Assembly (NCBI GenBank): GCA_946482565.1
Contig: CAMLSB010000021.1
Coordinates: forward strand, 1 to 20,141
DNA: 20,141 bases
Reading direction: 5' to 3'
DNA from: an uncultured Lysobacteraceae bacterium
GTDB lineage: Bacteria; Pseudomonadota; Gammaproteobacteria; Xanthomonadales; Xanthomonadaceae
The notes beneath the pieces were generated by a model, which ran no database searches, was not told the DNA's origin, and saw nothing but the letters and a program-made list of their open reading frames with translations. This document shows positions 1 to 7,592 of the stretch, piece by piece. The position numbers were made by a program, and so were the translations under genes. Position 1 is the stretch's first letter. Every line of letters begins with the position of its first letter.

Positions 1-968
1 CGATCCTGTTCGTCGGCGCGACCACCGAGAACCCGTCGTTCGAGCTGAATTCCGCGCTGCTGTCCCGCTGCCGCGTGCACGTGATGGAGGCGCTGTCGGT
101 CGACGACATCGTGCTGGCGCTGCAGCAGGCGCTCGACGACGACGAACGAGGCCTGGGCGGACGCGACCTGCACGTCGCGCGCGAACAGCTCGCGTTGATC
201 GCGCAGGCCGCGGACGGCGACGTGCGCCGCGCGCTCACGCTGCTGGAGATCGCCGCCGAGCTTGTCGATGAGAGCGTGGCAGAAGAGGGCGCTGATGCCG
301 CGGGGCAGGGCGCCACCGTGACCGACGCCACCCTCGCCCAGGTCCTCGCCGACCGCACCCGCCGTTTCGACAAGGGTGGCGAACAGTTCTACGACCAGAT
401 CTCGGCGCTGCACAAGTCGGTGCGCAACTCCAATCCGGATGCCGCGCTGTACTGGTTCGCGCGCATGCTCGATGGTGGCGTCGATCCGGTGTACCTCGCG
501 CGCCGGCTCACGCGCATGGCGGTCGAGGACATCGGCCTGGCCGATCCGCGCGCCTTGCAGATGTCGATCGAAGCCTGGGACGCCTACGACCGGCTCGGCA
601 GCCCCGAAGGCGACCTCGCGCTCGCACAGGTGGTGATCTATCTCGCCAGCACGGCCAAGTCGAACGCCGCGTATGCCGCGTACGGCGCGGCGCGCGCGGA
701 TGTCGAGCGCCATGGCACGCTCGAAGTGCCGATGCACATCCGGAATGCGCCGACGAAGCTGATGAAGCAGCTCGGTTACGGCCAGGGCTACCAGTACGAC
801 CACGATGCCGAAGGCGGCATCGCGCTGGACCAGACCGGGTTTCCCGATGCGATCGGCGAGCGCGTGTACTACCAGCCGGTGTCGCGCGGCATGGAGCTCA
901 AGCTGAAAGAGAAGCTCGACGCCTTGCGCGCGGCGCGCGAACAAGCGCTGGCGGCGCGCAAGCGCTGA
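1..968 (+). CDS. rarA: Replication-associated recombination protein A (AAA+ ATPase), 3' part
   Basis: The gene enters from outside the window; the reading frame is open from base 3 and ends with TGA at 966-968, giving about 321 visible residues. The first visible residues, ILFVGATTENPSFELNSALL followed by SRCRV, are the sensor-1/arginine region typical of RarA (MgsA, the bacterial relative of WRNIP1 and of clamp-loader subunits). The rest is the lid and the helical tetramerisation domain, with the family's recognisable stretch from the KSVRNSNPDAALYW segment to MAVEDIGLADP and the AxNAPTKLMK-type segment near the C-terminus. RarA acts at stalled replication forks together with single-strand binding protein. 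The Walker A and B motifs lie upstream of the window. It ends convergently with the following stress gene. Confidence 0.95.
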   Translation, partial: ILFVGATTENPSFELNSALLSRCRVHVMEALSVDDIVLALQQALDDDERGLGGRDLHVAREQLALIAQAADGDVRRALTLLEIAAELVDESVAEEGADAAGQGATVTDATLAQVLADRTRRFDKGGEQFYDQISALHKSVRNSNPDAALYWFARMLDGGVDPVYLARRLTRMAVEDIGLADPRALQMSIEAWDAYDRLGSPEGDLALAQVVIYLASTAKSNAAYAAYGAARADVERHGTLEVPMHIRNAPTKLMKQLGYGQGYQYDHDAEGGIALDQTGFPDAIGERVYYQPVSRGMELKLKEKLDALRAAREQALAARKR

Positions 969-970
969 CG

Positions 971-1000
971 GGTTGCCGCCTGGCGGCCGGCTGGCGGCGG
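971..1000. terminator. Possible hairpin between convergent rarA and USP1
   Basis: The 39-base gap between the two convergent genes contains GCCGCC (975-980) and GGCGGC (993-998), which can pair, plus overlapping alternative GGC/GCC pairings. There is no run of T on either strand, so this would be at best a weak or non-canonical terminator. Called from sequence symmetry only. Confidence 0.3.
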
Positions 1001-1007
1001 ACCTGGT

Positions 1008-1430
1008 TCAGCGGACAAGGGTGACCGGCGTCTTGCCCGCGGCCACGACCTTCATCGCGACCGAGCCGACGAGCATGCTCTTGACCGCGCCCTGGCCGCG
1101 CGAGCCCATCACCAGCAGGTCGGCGTCATGGCGCGTGCAGGCCTTCAGGATTTCCGCGGCCGGCACGCCCACCAGGGTTTCTTCCTGCCAGGCCACGCCG
1201 GCGCGCGCGAAGGCTTCCCGCGCCTGGCGCAGGCAGTCGGTGAACGTCTGCTCGTGGAACCTGCGGACCGCAGCCGCGCCGATCTTCCGTTCGACGCCCG
1301 GCATCATCGGGATGTCGACGACGAGCAGGACGATGGTCGGCGACTTGCGCATGGCCTTGGCCAGGGCGACGACATGGCGCGCGACCCGCGCCGAAACGGG
1401 ACTGCCATCCACTGCAACGACGATGCGCAT
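1008..1430 (-). CDS. Universal stress protein, single UspA domain (USP1)
   Basis: A 140-residue single-domain universal stress protein. It opens with MRIVVAVDGSP, the first beta strand with the conserved Asp of the nucleotide pocket, and carries the ATP-binding signature G-2x-G-9x-G-S at about residues 109-123 (MGSRGQGAVKSMLVGSV). These cytoplasmic dimeric proteins bind ATP and aid survival under energy or oxygen limitation; the target is usually unknown. The frame extends upstream to 1502, but the ATG at 1430 is chosen because the family fold starts there and GAGG lies just upstream. It aligns without gaps to the second USP at 8054-8476, also 140 residues, so the two are paralogues. An FNR-type box lies 65.5 bp upstream of this start. 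Confidence 0.93.
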   Translation of the reverse strand: MRIVVAVDGSPVSARVARHVVALAKAMRKSPTIVLLVVDIPMMPGVERKIGAAAVRRFHEQTFTDCLRQAREAFARAGVAWQEETLVGVPAAEILKACTRHDADLLVMGSRGQGAVKSMLVGSVAMKVVAAGKTPVTLVR

Positions 1431-1488
1431 GAACAGGACCTCGATTGGCTGACAGGGCCCATGTTGGCCGGAAAGGGCGGCAAAGGCA

Positions 1489-1502
1489 CTGATCCGGGTC
1501 AA
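1489..1502 (-). promoter_or_regulatory. FNR/ANR-type box upstream of USP1 (weakest of the set)
   Basis: Read towards the gene it is TTGACCCGGATCAG, two changes from the symmetric TTGAT-N4-ATCAA. Its centre (1495.5) is 65.5 bp from the USP1 start codon, close to the spacing of five better boxes in this window. An AACAT-like -10 element lies about 23-28 bases downstream of the box. Confidence 0.55.
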
Positions 1503-1520
1503 TGGGCTCGACGGGCGGGC

Positions 1521-1535
1521 GGAGGGAATCCCTCC
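1521..1535. other. Short perfect inverted repeat downstream of the RND gene
   Basis: GGAGGGA-A-TCCCTCC, two perfect 7-base arms around one base. It can form a six-pair hairpin with a three-base loop. It lies 40-50 bases after the RND stop codon and upstream of the USP1 FNR box, so it may end the RND transcript, but it has no T run. Function is inferred from position only. Confidence 0.35.
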
Positions 1536-1557
1536 TGGCGCCTCCTCCGATACTTCG

Positions 1558-1573
1558 CATAATACATATTATG
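1558..1573. promoter_or_regulatory. AT-rich palindrome abutting the RND stop codon
   Basis: CATAATACATATTATG has perfect 7-base arms (CATAATA/TATTATG) around a two-base centre and directly touches the RND stop codon at 1574-1576. Such AT-rich sequence is striking in this GC-rich DNA, and the only comparable spot is the operator in front of sqr. It could be a regulator site for USP1 transcription or an mRNA 3'-end structure; no protein can be assigned. Confidence 0.35.
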
Positions 1574-4500
1574 TTATTGGGTGGACGGGGCGGCCCGCCG
1601 CAGCAGCGCGAAATACAGCAACGGGATCACCACCAGGGTCAGCACGGTGCTCACCAGGATCCCCGAGACCAGCGACACCGCCAGCCCGTTGAAGATCGGG
1701 TCGTCGAGGATGAAGAACGCGCCGAGCATGGCGGCCGCCCCGGTCAGCACGATCGGCTTGGCCCGCACCGCGCAGGCATCGACCACTGCGTCCGCGAGCG
1801 CCACGCCGCGTGCGACCTCGTGGTTGATGAAGTCCACCAGCAGGATCGAGTTGCGGACGATGATGCCCGCCAGCGCGATCATCCCGATCATGCTGGTCGC
1901 GGTGAACTGGGCGCCGGCGAGCGCGTGGCCCGGCATGACCCCGATGACCGTCAGCGGAATCGGCGCCATGATCACCAGCGGCACCAGGTAGCTGCGGAAC
2001 TGCGCCACCACGAGCAGGTAGATCAGCACCAGCCCCGCGGCATAGGCGATGCCCATGTCCCGGAACGTCTCGTAGGTGATCTGCCACTCGCCGTCCCACT
2101 TGATCGCGAAGCGGCCGGTGTCGGCGGGCTGGGCGATGAAACGCTGGCCGAAGCGGGTGCCGTCGACCGCGCCGTCGCGCAACTGCCCGACGAGGTCGAA
2201 CATGCCGTAGAGCGGACTGTCCAGGCGCCCCGCCTCGTCGCCGGTGACGTACACCACGGGCAAAAGGTCCTTGTGGTGGATCGCGCCATCCCAGCGTGCC
2301 TTGCGCACGGCCATGAGTTCCGACAGCGGAACGAGCCGGCCTTCGCCGCCGCGCACCTTCAATGCGAGCAGGCGCCGCAAGCTGCCCTGCTCCGCCGCAG
2401 GCAGGCGCAGGCGCACGGGACGCGCGTATTTCGAGGCGCCGTCGTGCACGTAGGTGGCGTCGAGACCGGACACCGCCGCCGACACCGCGTCGGCGATCGC
2501 CGACTGCGGCACGCCGAGTCGCGTCGCGCGCGCGCGATCGACCACCAGGATCTCGCGCGGAGCATCGGATTCGACGCTGGTATCGACGTCGACGATGCCT
2601 TCGGTTGCGCGGAAGCGCTGCGCGAGCGCCCTGCCCAGCTGGCGCGCCCGCGGATAATCCGGGCCGTAGATTTCCGCGACCAGCGGCGCGAGTACCGGCG
2701 GCCCCGGCGGCACCTCGACGACCTTGACCGACGCATCGTGCCGGTCGCCGATCGCGGCGAGCACCGGTCGCAACGCGCGGGCGATGTCGTGGCTCTTGCG
2801 CTTGCGCGCATGCTTGTCGACGAGGTTCACCTGCAGGTCGCCGACGTTGCTGCCGCTGCGCAGGAAGTACTGCCGCACCAGGCCGTTGAAGTTGATCGGC
2901 GCGGCGGTGCCGGCATAGCCCTGGTAATCGAGTACTTCCGGGACGCGGTCCACCGCTGCGGCGAGCTCGGTGAGCAACGCATTGGTGTCCTCGAGCGTGC
3001 GGCCTTCGGGCAGGTCGACGATGACCTGCAGCTCCGACTTGTTGTCGAACGGCAGCATCTTCAGCACGACGAGCTGGGCCACCGCGAGCGACGCGGACAG
3101 CAGCACCAGCGCCGCCATGCCGCCGAACAGCCAGAGCCGACGGCGTCCGCCGCGCTCCGTGTCCAGGAAGGGCCGCAACGTGCGCTCGAACAAGCGGTGC
3201 AGCCGGCTGGCGGCGCGTTCGTCCGCGTCATGGGCCTTCGGCGCCGCGCCATGGCGTGCGAGCAGCTTCAGCGACAACCACGGCGTGACCACGAGCGCGA
3301 TCGCCAGCGACAGCAGCATGCCGACCGACGCATTGATCGGGATGGGCCGCATGTAGGGGCCCATGAGCCCGGACACGAAGGCCATCGGCATCAGCGCGGC
3401 GATGACGGTGAACGTGGCGAGGATCGTCGGGCCGCCCACCTCCTGCACGGCCGGCGGAATCGCCTCGCGCAGCGGCTTCCCGCCGAGGGCCATGTGGCGA
3501 TGGATGTTCTCGACCACGACGATGGCGTCGTCGACGAGGATGCCGATCGAGAAAATGAGCGCGAACAGCGAAACACGGTTGAGGGTGAAGCCCATCGCCC
3601 AGGACGCGAACAGCGTGACCGCGAGCGTCAGCACGACCGCGCTGCCGACGACGATGGCTTCGCGCCACCCCAGCGCGAACAGCACCAGCAGCACGACCGA
3701 ACCGGTCGCGAAGACGAGCTTCTGGATCAGCTTGAGCGCCTTGTCGGTGGCGGTACGGCCGTAATCGCGGGTCACGACCGCATGCACGCCGTCGGGCACG
3801 AGTTCGTCCTGCAGTTGCGCAAGCCGCGTGCGGATCGCGCCGGTGATGTCGGCGGCGTTGCTGCCGGGCTTCTTGGCGATCGCGATGGTGACCGCGGGCG
3901 CGATCCCTGCCACGGGCCCTGCCCTGCCCGCCGGTGCGCCATGCCAGGCATAGCGCGACGCGATATCGCCACCGTCCCGCACCGTCGCCACGTCCGAAAG
4001 CCGCACCGGCTTGCCGCCGGCCAAGCCGACGACGAGGTCCGCGACGTCGCCCGCGCCGGCGAGAAACGTTCCCGCAGTCACCGGAACCGCGGCGTTGCCG
4101 CCCACGCGCTCGCCGGCGTCCCGCACGACGTTGGCGGCGCGCAATGCCCCCGCCAGGTCGGAGACGGACAGGCCCTGCGCCGCGAGTTTCGCGGCGTCCA
4201 GCGTCACGGCGACCACGCGATCGGGAGCGCCGATGGTGGAGACGTCGCGCGTGCCGGGCACGCGCTTGAATTCGGTTTCGAGGGTATGCGCGACCTCCGC
4301 GAGCTGGGTCGCCCCGCGTTGCGGATCGTCGGTCCACAGCGTCACCGCCATCACCGGGACGTCGTCGATGCCCTTGGGCTTCACCAGGGGCGGACCCGCG
4401 CCGACGCCGGGCGGAAGCCAGTCCCGGTTCGAATAGACCTGGTTGTAGAGCCGCACCAGCGCCGGTTGCCGCGCGACGCCGACCTGGTACTCGACCGTCA

Positions 4501-4798
4501 CCACGGCCATGCCCGGCCGGCTGACGGAATACACGTGCCGGACGCCCTCGATCCCGGACAGCTTCTGCTCGAGCGGTGTCGCGACCAGTTGCTCGACGTC
4601 GCGCGCGCTCGCGCCTTCGAACGGCACGATCACGTTGGCCATGGTCACGTCGATCTGCGGCTCTTCCTCGCGCGGCGTGACCATCACCGCGAGCAGGCCG
4701 AGCAACAGGCCAAGCAACGCCAGCACCGGCGTCAGCGGATTGGCCTGGAATGCGGCGGCAAGTCGCCCCGGCAGGCCCAGGCGCGGTGCCTCACTCAT
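1574..4798 (-). CDS. RND efflux pump inner-membrane transporter (AcrB/HAE1-like)
   Basis: A 1074-residue resistance-nodulation-division permease, full length for the family. The N-terminal helix (about residues 20-42) is followed by the first periplasmic porter domain (EEEPQIDVT, VEQLVATPLEQ). TM4 holds the proton-relay pair in GILVDDAIVVVENIHRH, equivalent to AcrB D407/D408. The second half repeats the arrangement; the C-terminal helices contain GIIVRNSILLVDF, with Arg where AcrB has the TM10 Lys. Proton-driven, it would export substrate through the adjacent membrane-fusion protein and an outer-membrane channel encoded elsewhere, since no TolC-like gene is here. The frame continues upstream to 5092, but ATG 4798 is chosen: it overlaps the fusion-protein stop by eight bases (ATGAGTGA), implying translational coupling. 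The substrate is unknown; the location downstream of sqr suggests a link to sulfur stress. Confidence 0.93.
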   Translation of the reverse strand: MSEAPRLGLPGRLAAAFQANPLTPVLALLGLLLGLLAVMVTPREEEPQIDVTMANVIVPFEGASARDVEQLVATPLEQKLSGIEGVRHVYSVSRPGMAVVTVEYQVGVARQPALVRLYNQVYSNRDWLPPGVGAGPPLVKPKGIDDVPVMAVTLWTDDPQRGATQLAEVAHTLETEFKRVPGTRDVSTIGAPDRVVAVTLDAAKLAAQGLSVSDLAGALRAANVVRDAGERVGGNAAVPVTAGTFLAGAGDVADLVVGLAGGKPVRLSDVATVRDGGDIASRYAWHGAPAGRAGPVAGIAPAVTIAIAKKPGSNAADITGAIRTRLAQLQDELVPDGVHAVVTRDYGRTATDKALKLIQKLVFATGSVVLLVLFALGWREAIVVGSAVVLTLAVTLFASWAMGFTLNRVSLFALIFSIGILVDDAIVVVENIHRHMALGGKPLREAIPPAVQEVGGPTILATFTVIAALMPMAFVSGLMGPYMRPIPINASVGMLLSLAIALVVTPWLSLKLLARHGAAPKAHDADERAASRLHRLFERTLRPFLDTERGGRRRLWLFGGMAALVLLSASLAVAQLVVLKMLPFDNKSELQVIVDLPEGRTLEDTNALLTELAAAVDRVPEVLDYQGYAGTAAPINFNGLVRQYFLRSGSNVGDLQVNLVDKHARKRKSHDIARALRPVLAAIGDRHDASVKVVEVPPGPPVLAPLVAEIYGPDYPRARQLGRALAQRFRATEGIVDVDTSVESDAPREILVVDRARATRLGVPQSAIADAVSAAVSGLDATYVHDGASKYARPVRLRLPAAEQGSLRRLLALKVRGGEGRLVPLSELMAVRKARWDGAIHHKDLLPVVYVTGDEAGRLDSPLYGMFDLVGQLRDGAVDGTRFGQRFIAQPADTGRFAIKWDGEWQITYETFRDMGIAYAAGLVLIYLLVVAQFRSYLVPLVIMAPIPLTVIGVMPGHALAGAQFTATSMIGMIALAGIIVRNSILLVDFINHEVARGVALADAVVDACAVRAKPIVLTGAAAMLGAFFILDDPIFNGLAVSLVSGILVSTVLTLVVIPLLYFALLRRAAPSTQ

Positions 4799-5876
4799 CG
4801 CGTGCCCCGGCGGCGGCATCGCGCTGCGCGGCCAGCGCCTGCAGCGCGCCGACCGGATCGGTGGCGATGCGTTCACCATGGCGCAGCCCGGCGAGGACCT
4901 CGACGCGACCGCCGTCGCGCGCGCCCAGTCGCAACTGGCGCAACGCGATGCGGTTGCCATCGACCACGTACACCGCGGACAACTCGCCGCGCTGCACCAG
5001 CGCGGTCGCCGGGATCGAGATCGCGGCGCCGCCGGCCGCGATCGGGAACACCACCTTCGCGGTGATGCCGGGCGTCGGGGCCGGCACGACATCGGGCAAT
5101 GCGATCCGCACGCCGACGCTGTGGGTCAGCGGATCGGCTGCGGGATACACGATCACGCCCGCGGCTTCGAGCTGGCGCCCATCGCCGAGGAAGATGGCGG
5201 CACGTGGCGCCGCGCGGATCGCATCGGCTTCCGACTGCGGCACCTGGACTTCGATGCGCAAGGCGCCGGGCGCGTGCATCGCGAGCAGCAGCTGGCCGGG
5301 CGCGACGCTTTCGCCCGCTTCGACCCTGCGGGCGTCGACGATGCCCGCGAAGGGCGCGCGTACGACGGTGTAGTCCGCTTGCTGCGCCGCCTGCGCCAGT
5401 TGCGCCCGCGCCGCGTCGCGCGCGGCGATTGCACTGTCGCGCGCGGCGCGCGCCTGGTCGAGCTGGGCGCGCGAAACGTACTGCCCTCCGGCAAGCGATG
5501 CGAACCGGCGATAGGCCGCGTCGGCTTCCGCGGCAGCGGCATCGGCCGCGCGTAGTTGCGCGCGCGCGGTGTCCGCGCCGGCCTGCTGCTCGACCGCGGT
5601 GAGGCGCAACAGCACATCGCCGCCGCGCACCCGGTCGCCGACATCCACCGCGACATGCGCGACGCGCCCCGACGTCTGCGCAGCGAGGTCGGCCTGCTGC
5701 ACGGCTTCCACCACGCCATCCCACGTGCGCCCCACGGGAACACCCGCCGCGCCGACCGCCAGCGTCGCCAGCGATGGCGGCGGCGATGCGCCGGGTGCCT
5801 TGGGCACCCCGCCGCACGCTGCCACTGCCATGGCGAGCGCAACGACGACGGCCAAGTGGATGCGAGGACGCTTCAT
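4791..5876 (-). CDS. RND efflux periplasmic adaptor (membrane-fusion lipoprotein)
   Basis: A 361-residue HlyD/AcrA-type adaptor. It starts MKRPRIHLAVVVALAM and has a lipobox ending in Cys21 (AVAAC), so it should be lipid-anchored in the periplasm. The order is lipoyl half (WDGVVEAVQQADLAAQTSGR, then DVGDRVRGGDVLLRL), an Ala-rich alpha-helical hairpin (about residues 95-170), the second lipoyl half (YTVVRAPFAGIVDARRVEAG), a beta-barrel and a membrane-proximal domain. It bridges the RND pump and an outer-membrane channel. The frame is open to 5930, but that longer start would overlap the upstream gene and bury the signal peptide, so 5876 is preferred. It lies 22 bases after DUF2892 and overlaps the RND start, consistent with one transcript from the sqr promoter. 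Confidence 0.92.
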   Translation of the reverse strand: MKRPRIHLAVVVALAMAVAACGGVPKAPGASPPPSLATLAVGAAGVPVGRTWDGVVEAVQQADLAAQTSGRVAHVAVDVGDRVRGGDVLLRLTAVEQQAGADTARAQLRAADAAAAEADAAYRRFASLAGGQYVSRAQLDQARAARDSAIAARDAARAQLAQAAQQADYTVVRAPFAGIVDARRVEAGESVAPGQLLLAMHAPGALRIEVQVPQSEADAIRAAPRAAIFLGDGRQLEAAGVIVYPAADPLTHSVGVRIALPDVVPAPTPGITAKVVFPIAAGGAAISIPATALVQRGELSAVYVVDGNRIALRQLRLGARDGGRVEVLAGLRHGERIATDPVGALQALAAQRDAAAGARDE

Positions 5877-5898
5877 CGGGTCGTCGTCCACGCGCGCG

Positions 5899-6114
5899 TC
5901 AACGAGAGCACCCGGGGCCATCGGCCGCACGGCCGATGCCCAGGCGCTTCATCACCATCCCCGCCGGACAAAAACCGGTGAACGCGGACTGGAGCAGGTT
6001 GAGGCCGATGAACGCGGTCAGCACCCAGAACCAGGGCGAGACGAAACGCGTGAGCACCAGGCTCAGCAGGATCATCACGCCGGCGAAGGCCATGATCGCG
6101 CGGTCCAGCGACAT
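5899..6114 (-). CDS. DUF2892 (YgaP-like) two-helix inner-membrane protein
   Basis: A 71-residue small membrane protein, MSLDRAIMAFAG, with two hydrophobic segments (about residues 6-22 and 28-46) and the family ending NLLQSAFTGFCPAGMVMKRLG, including the conserved FCP cysteine. The DUF2892 domain is the membrane part of the rhodanese YgaP and often stands alone beside sulfur-handling genes such as sqr, rhodaneses and persulfide dioxygenases. A GTG at 6141 in the same frame overlaps the sqr stop codon (GTGA) and could start a nine-residue longer form by translational coupling; the ATG is chosen because the family usually begins with the xDR segment. The function is not established; a role in moving or holding sulfane sulfur at the membrane is inference. 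Confidence 0.88.
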   Translation of the reverse strand: MSLDRAIMAFAGVMILLSLVLTRFVSPWFWVLTAFIGLNLLQSAFTGFCPAGMVMKRLGIGRAADGPGCSR

Positions 6115-6137
6115 CGGCGGGCGTCTTGCGGGGGTAC

Positions 6138-7430
6138 TCACGGGTGTTCTCCCTTGCCGGGCTTGAGCCGCTCGATGCCGAGCAGGCCGAGGACGTATTT
6201 CTCGTAGACCGGTTCGGACGTGCCGTGGCGCATCTTGAACAGGAAGTACTTCTCGAACGCGACCTTGGCCACGTGCACCCACCTGCCGATGCGCGTCCAG
6301 GTCACGTTGCGCGGCGGGATCTGCGGCAACGCGACGAAGGCCGCGCCGGTGTCGCCCATGTCCGCGAGGCAGACCGCGTTCCAGGTGCCTTCGAAGGCAG
6401 CGGGCCGGCCCGCGATCTCGGCCTGGATGTTGCGCACGATGGTGGTCACCATCGACTCGATCATGAAGCCGGTCTTCGGCGCGCCGGTCGGCACCGGAGT
6501 TGCCTCCACCGGCGGGATCGCCACGCAGACGCCGGCGGCGAAGATGCGTGGATGCTTCGGGCTGCGCTGGTGCTTGTCGACGATCACGAAGCCGCGCGGA
6601 TTGCACAGCCCCTCGACCGCGGCGACCGCATCGACGCCCTTGAACGCAGGCAGCAGCATCGCGTACCTGAACGGCACGGCGTGCTCGCGCAGCGGCTGAC
6701 CCTGCGCGTCCTGCTCCACCGCGACGACCTCGCCGGGGCGCACCTCGCGCACCTTCGCGTTGACGATCCACTGGATGTGGCGCTGGCGGAACTCCGATTC
6801 CATCAGGCCCTTCGAGTCGCCGACGCCGCCCAGTCCCATGTGCCCGACGTACGGCTCGCTGCTCACGAAAGTCATCGGCACGCGATCGCGCAGCTTGCGC
6901 TTGCGCAAGTCCGCGTCGAGGATCATCGCGAATTCGTAAGCGGGGCCGAAGCAGCTCGCGCCCTGCACCGCGCCGACGACGACCGGACCCGGATCCTGCA
7001 GGAATGCCTGGTACGCCGCCCAAGCCTCGAGCGCGTGCGGCAGCGTGCAGATGGATTGCGTGGCTCCCGGAAACGTCCCGAGTCCCGGCACCTCCTCGAA
7101 GGCGAGCTTCGGTCCCGTGCATAGCACCAGGTAGTCGTAGTCGAGCCGCGTGCCGTTGCCCGTGCGCACCTGGCGCGCTTCGGCGTCGATCGCCTCCGCG
7201 CCGGAACCGTCGAAGCCCACGTCGCGACGCGCCAGGCAGTCGCGTGCGTCGAGGCTGGTCTGGTCCTGCGTGCGCCAGCCGATCGCGATCCACGGGTTGG
7301 AGGGCGTGAATGCGAAGCGATCGCCCAGCCCGACCACCGTGATCTCGTGCGCGGGGCCCAGCGTGGCCCTGAGTTCGAAGGCCGCTGACATGCCGCCCAG
7401 TCCCGCTCCCACCACCACGATCTTCGCCAT
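6138..7430 (-). CDS. sqr: Sulfide:quinone oxidoreductase (FAD flavoprotein)
   Basis: A 430-residue membrane-associated flavoprotein. The N-terminal FAD-binding Rossmann motif is VVVGAGLGGMSAAFEL, and the second FAD contact is YLVLCTGPKL. All three redox cysteines of sulfide:quinone oxidoreductases are in place: Cys128 in SICT, Cys160 in GASCFGPAYEF and Cys354 in CLADMGD, matching the 128/160/356 set of the Acidithiobacillus enzyme. It oxidises sulfide to sulfane sulfur or polysulfide and passes electrons to the quinone pool. The C-terminal amphipathic region (WVHVAKVAFEKYFLFKM) fits monotopic membrane binding. The start has an exceptionally good ribosome site (AAGGAGG, six bases before ATG). 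It heads the operon sqr-DUF2892-adaptor-RND and diverges from the ArsR-type gene. Flavocytochrome c sulfide dehydrogenase is less likely because the three-cysteine SQR pattern is complete. Confidence 0.9.
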   Translation of the reverse strand: MAKIVVVGAGLGGMSAAFELRATLGPAHEITVVGLGDRFAFTPSNPWIAIGWRTQDQTSLDARDCLARRDVGFDGSGAEAIDAEARQVRTGNGTRLDYDYLVLCTGPKLAFEEVPGLGTFPGATQSICTLPHALEAWAAYQAFLQDPGPVVVGAVQGASCFGPAYEFAMILDADLRKRKLRDRVPMTFVSSEPYVGHMGLGGVGDSKGLMESEFRQRHIQWIVNAKVREVRPGEVVAVEQDAQGQPLREHAVPFRYAMLLPAFKGVDAVAAVEGLCNPRGFVIVDKHQRSPKHPRIFAAGVCVAIPPVEATPVPTGAPKTGFMIESMVTTIVRNIQAEIAGRPAAFEGTWNAVCLADMGDTGAAFVALPQIPPRNVTWTRIGRWVHVAKVAFEKYFLFKMRHGTSEPVYEKYVLGLLGIERLKPGKGEHP

Positions 7431-7450
7431 GGCCCACCTCCTTGCCAGTT

Positions 7451-7479
7451 ATATTAGATATATCTAATATTAGAGTCAA
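7451..7479 (-). promoter_or_regulatory. sqr operon promoter with embedded 20-bp palindromic operator
   Basis: On the minus strand a -35 TTGACT (7474-7479) and a -10 TAATAT (7451-7456) are separated by exactly 17 bases. The perfect palindrome ATATTAGATATATCTAATAT (7451-7470) fills most of the spacer and the whole -10 element. A dimer bound there would block RNA polymerase. The divergent ArsR-family protein is the obvious candidate, as BigR/SqrR repressors bind AT-rich palindromes in front of sulfide-detoxification operons. The pairing is inferred from position; the symmetry is read directly. Confidence 0.8.
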
Positions 7480-7480
7480 C

Positions 7481-7489
7481 TGATATGAT
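7481..7489 (+). promoter_or_regulatory. Extended -10 promoter for the ArsR-family gene
   Basis: TGATATGAT fits an extended -10 (TG-N-TATGAT, five of six bases of TATAAT) reading towards the repressor gene, about 100 bases before its start codon. It directly adjoins the sqr operator, so the same repressor could limit its own synthesis. No clear -35 is seen, as is usual for extended -10 promoters. Confidence 0.45.
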
Positions 7490-7543
7490 TCGCGCAATCG
7501 CCAAGCTGCAAGCTGATTGCGCGCCGACCGCGGCTGCCGCACC

Positions 7544-7557
7544 TTGATCGAGGTCAG
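7544..7557 (+). promoter_or_regulatory. FNR-like site in the ArsR-family leader
   Basis: TTGATCGAGGTCAG matches the window's FNR consensus at all but the last base. It lies between the presumed promoter and the repressor start codon (centre 42.5 bp upstream), so it does not share the 60-65 bp geometry of the six main boxes. It might repress or drive a near-leaderless message, or be coincidence. Confidence 0.3.
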
Positions 7558-7592
7558 CCAATCGCTGTCTTCCCACGCCCGAGCGCATCCGC

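Noticed and set aside
1502..5065. Very long open frame (1187 codons) on the plus strand opposite the RND pump
   Set aside because: It is the mirror of a high-GC gene: composition is dominated by Arg, His, Asp and Gln with no domain, while the minus strand encodes a complete RND permease.
5877..5930. Upstream start (5930) for the membrane-fusion protein
   Set aside because: It would put 18 residues before the lipoprotein signal peptide and overlap DUF2892; ATG 5876 gives a normal signal and lipobox.
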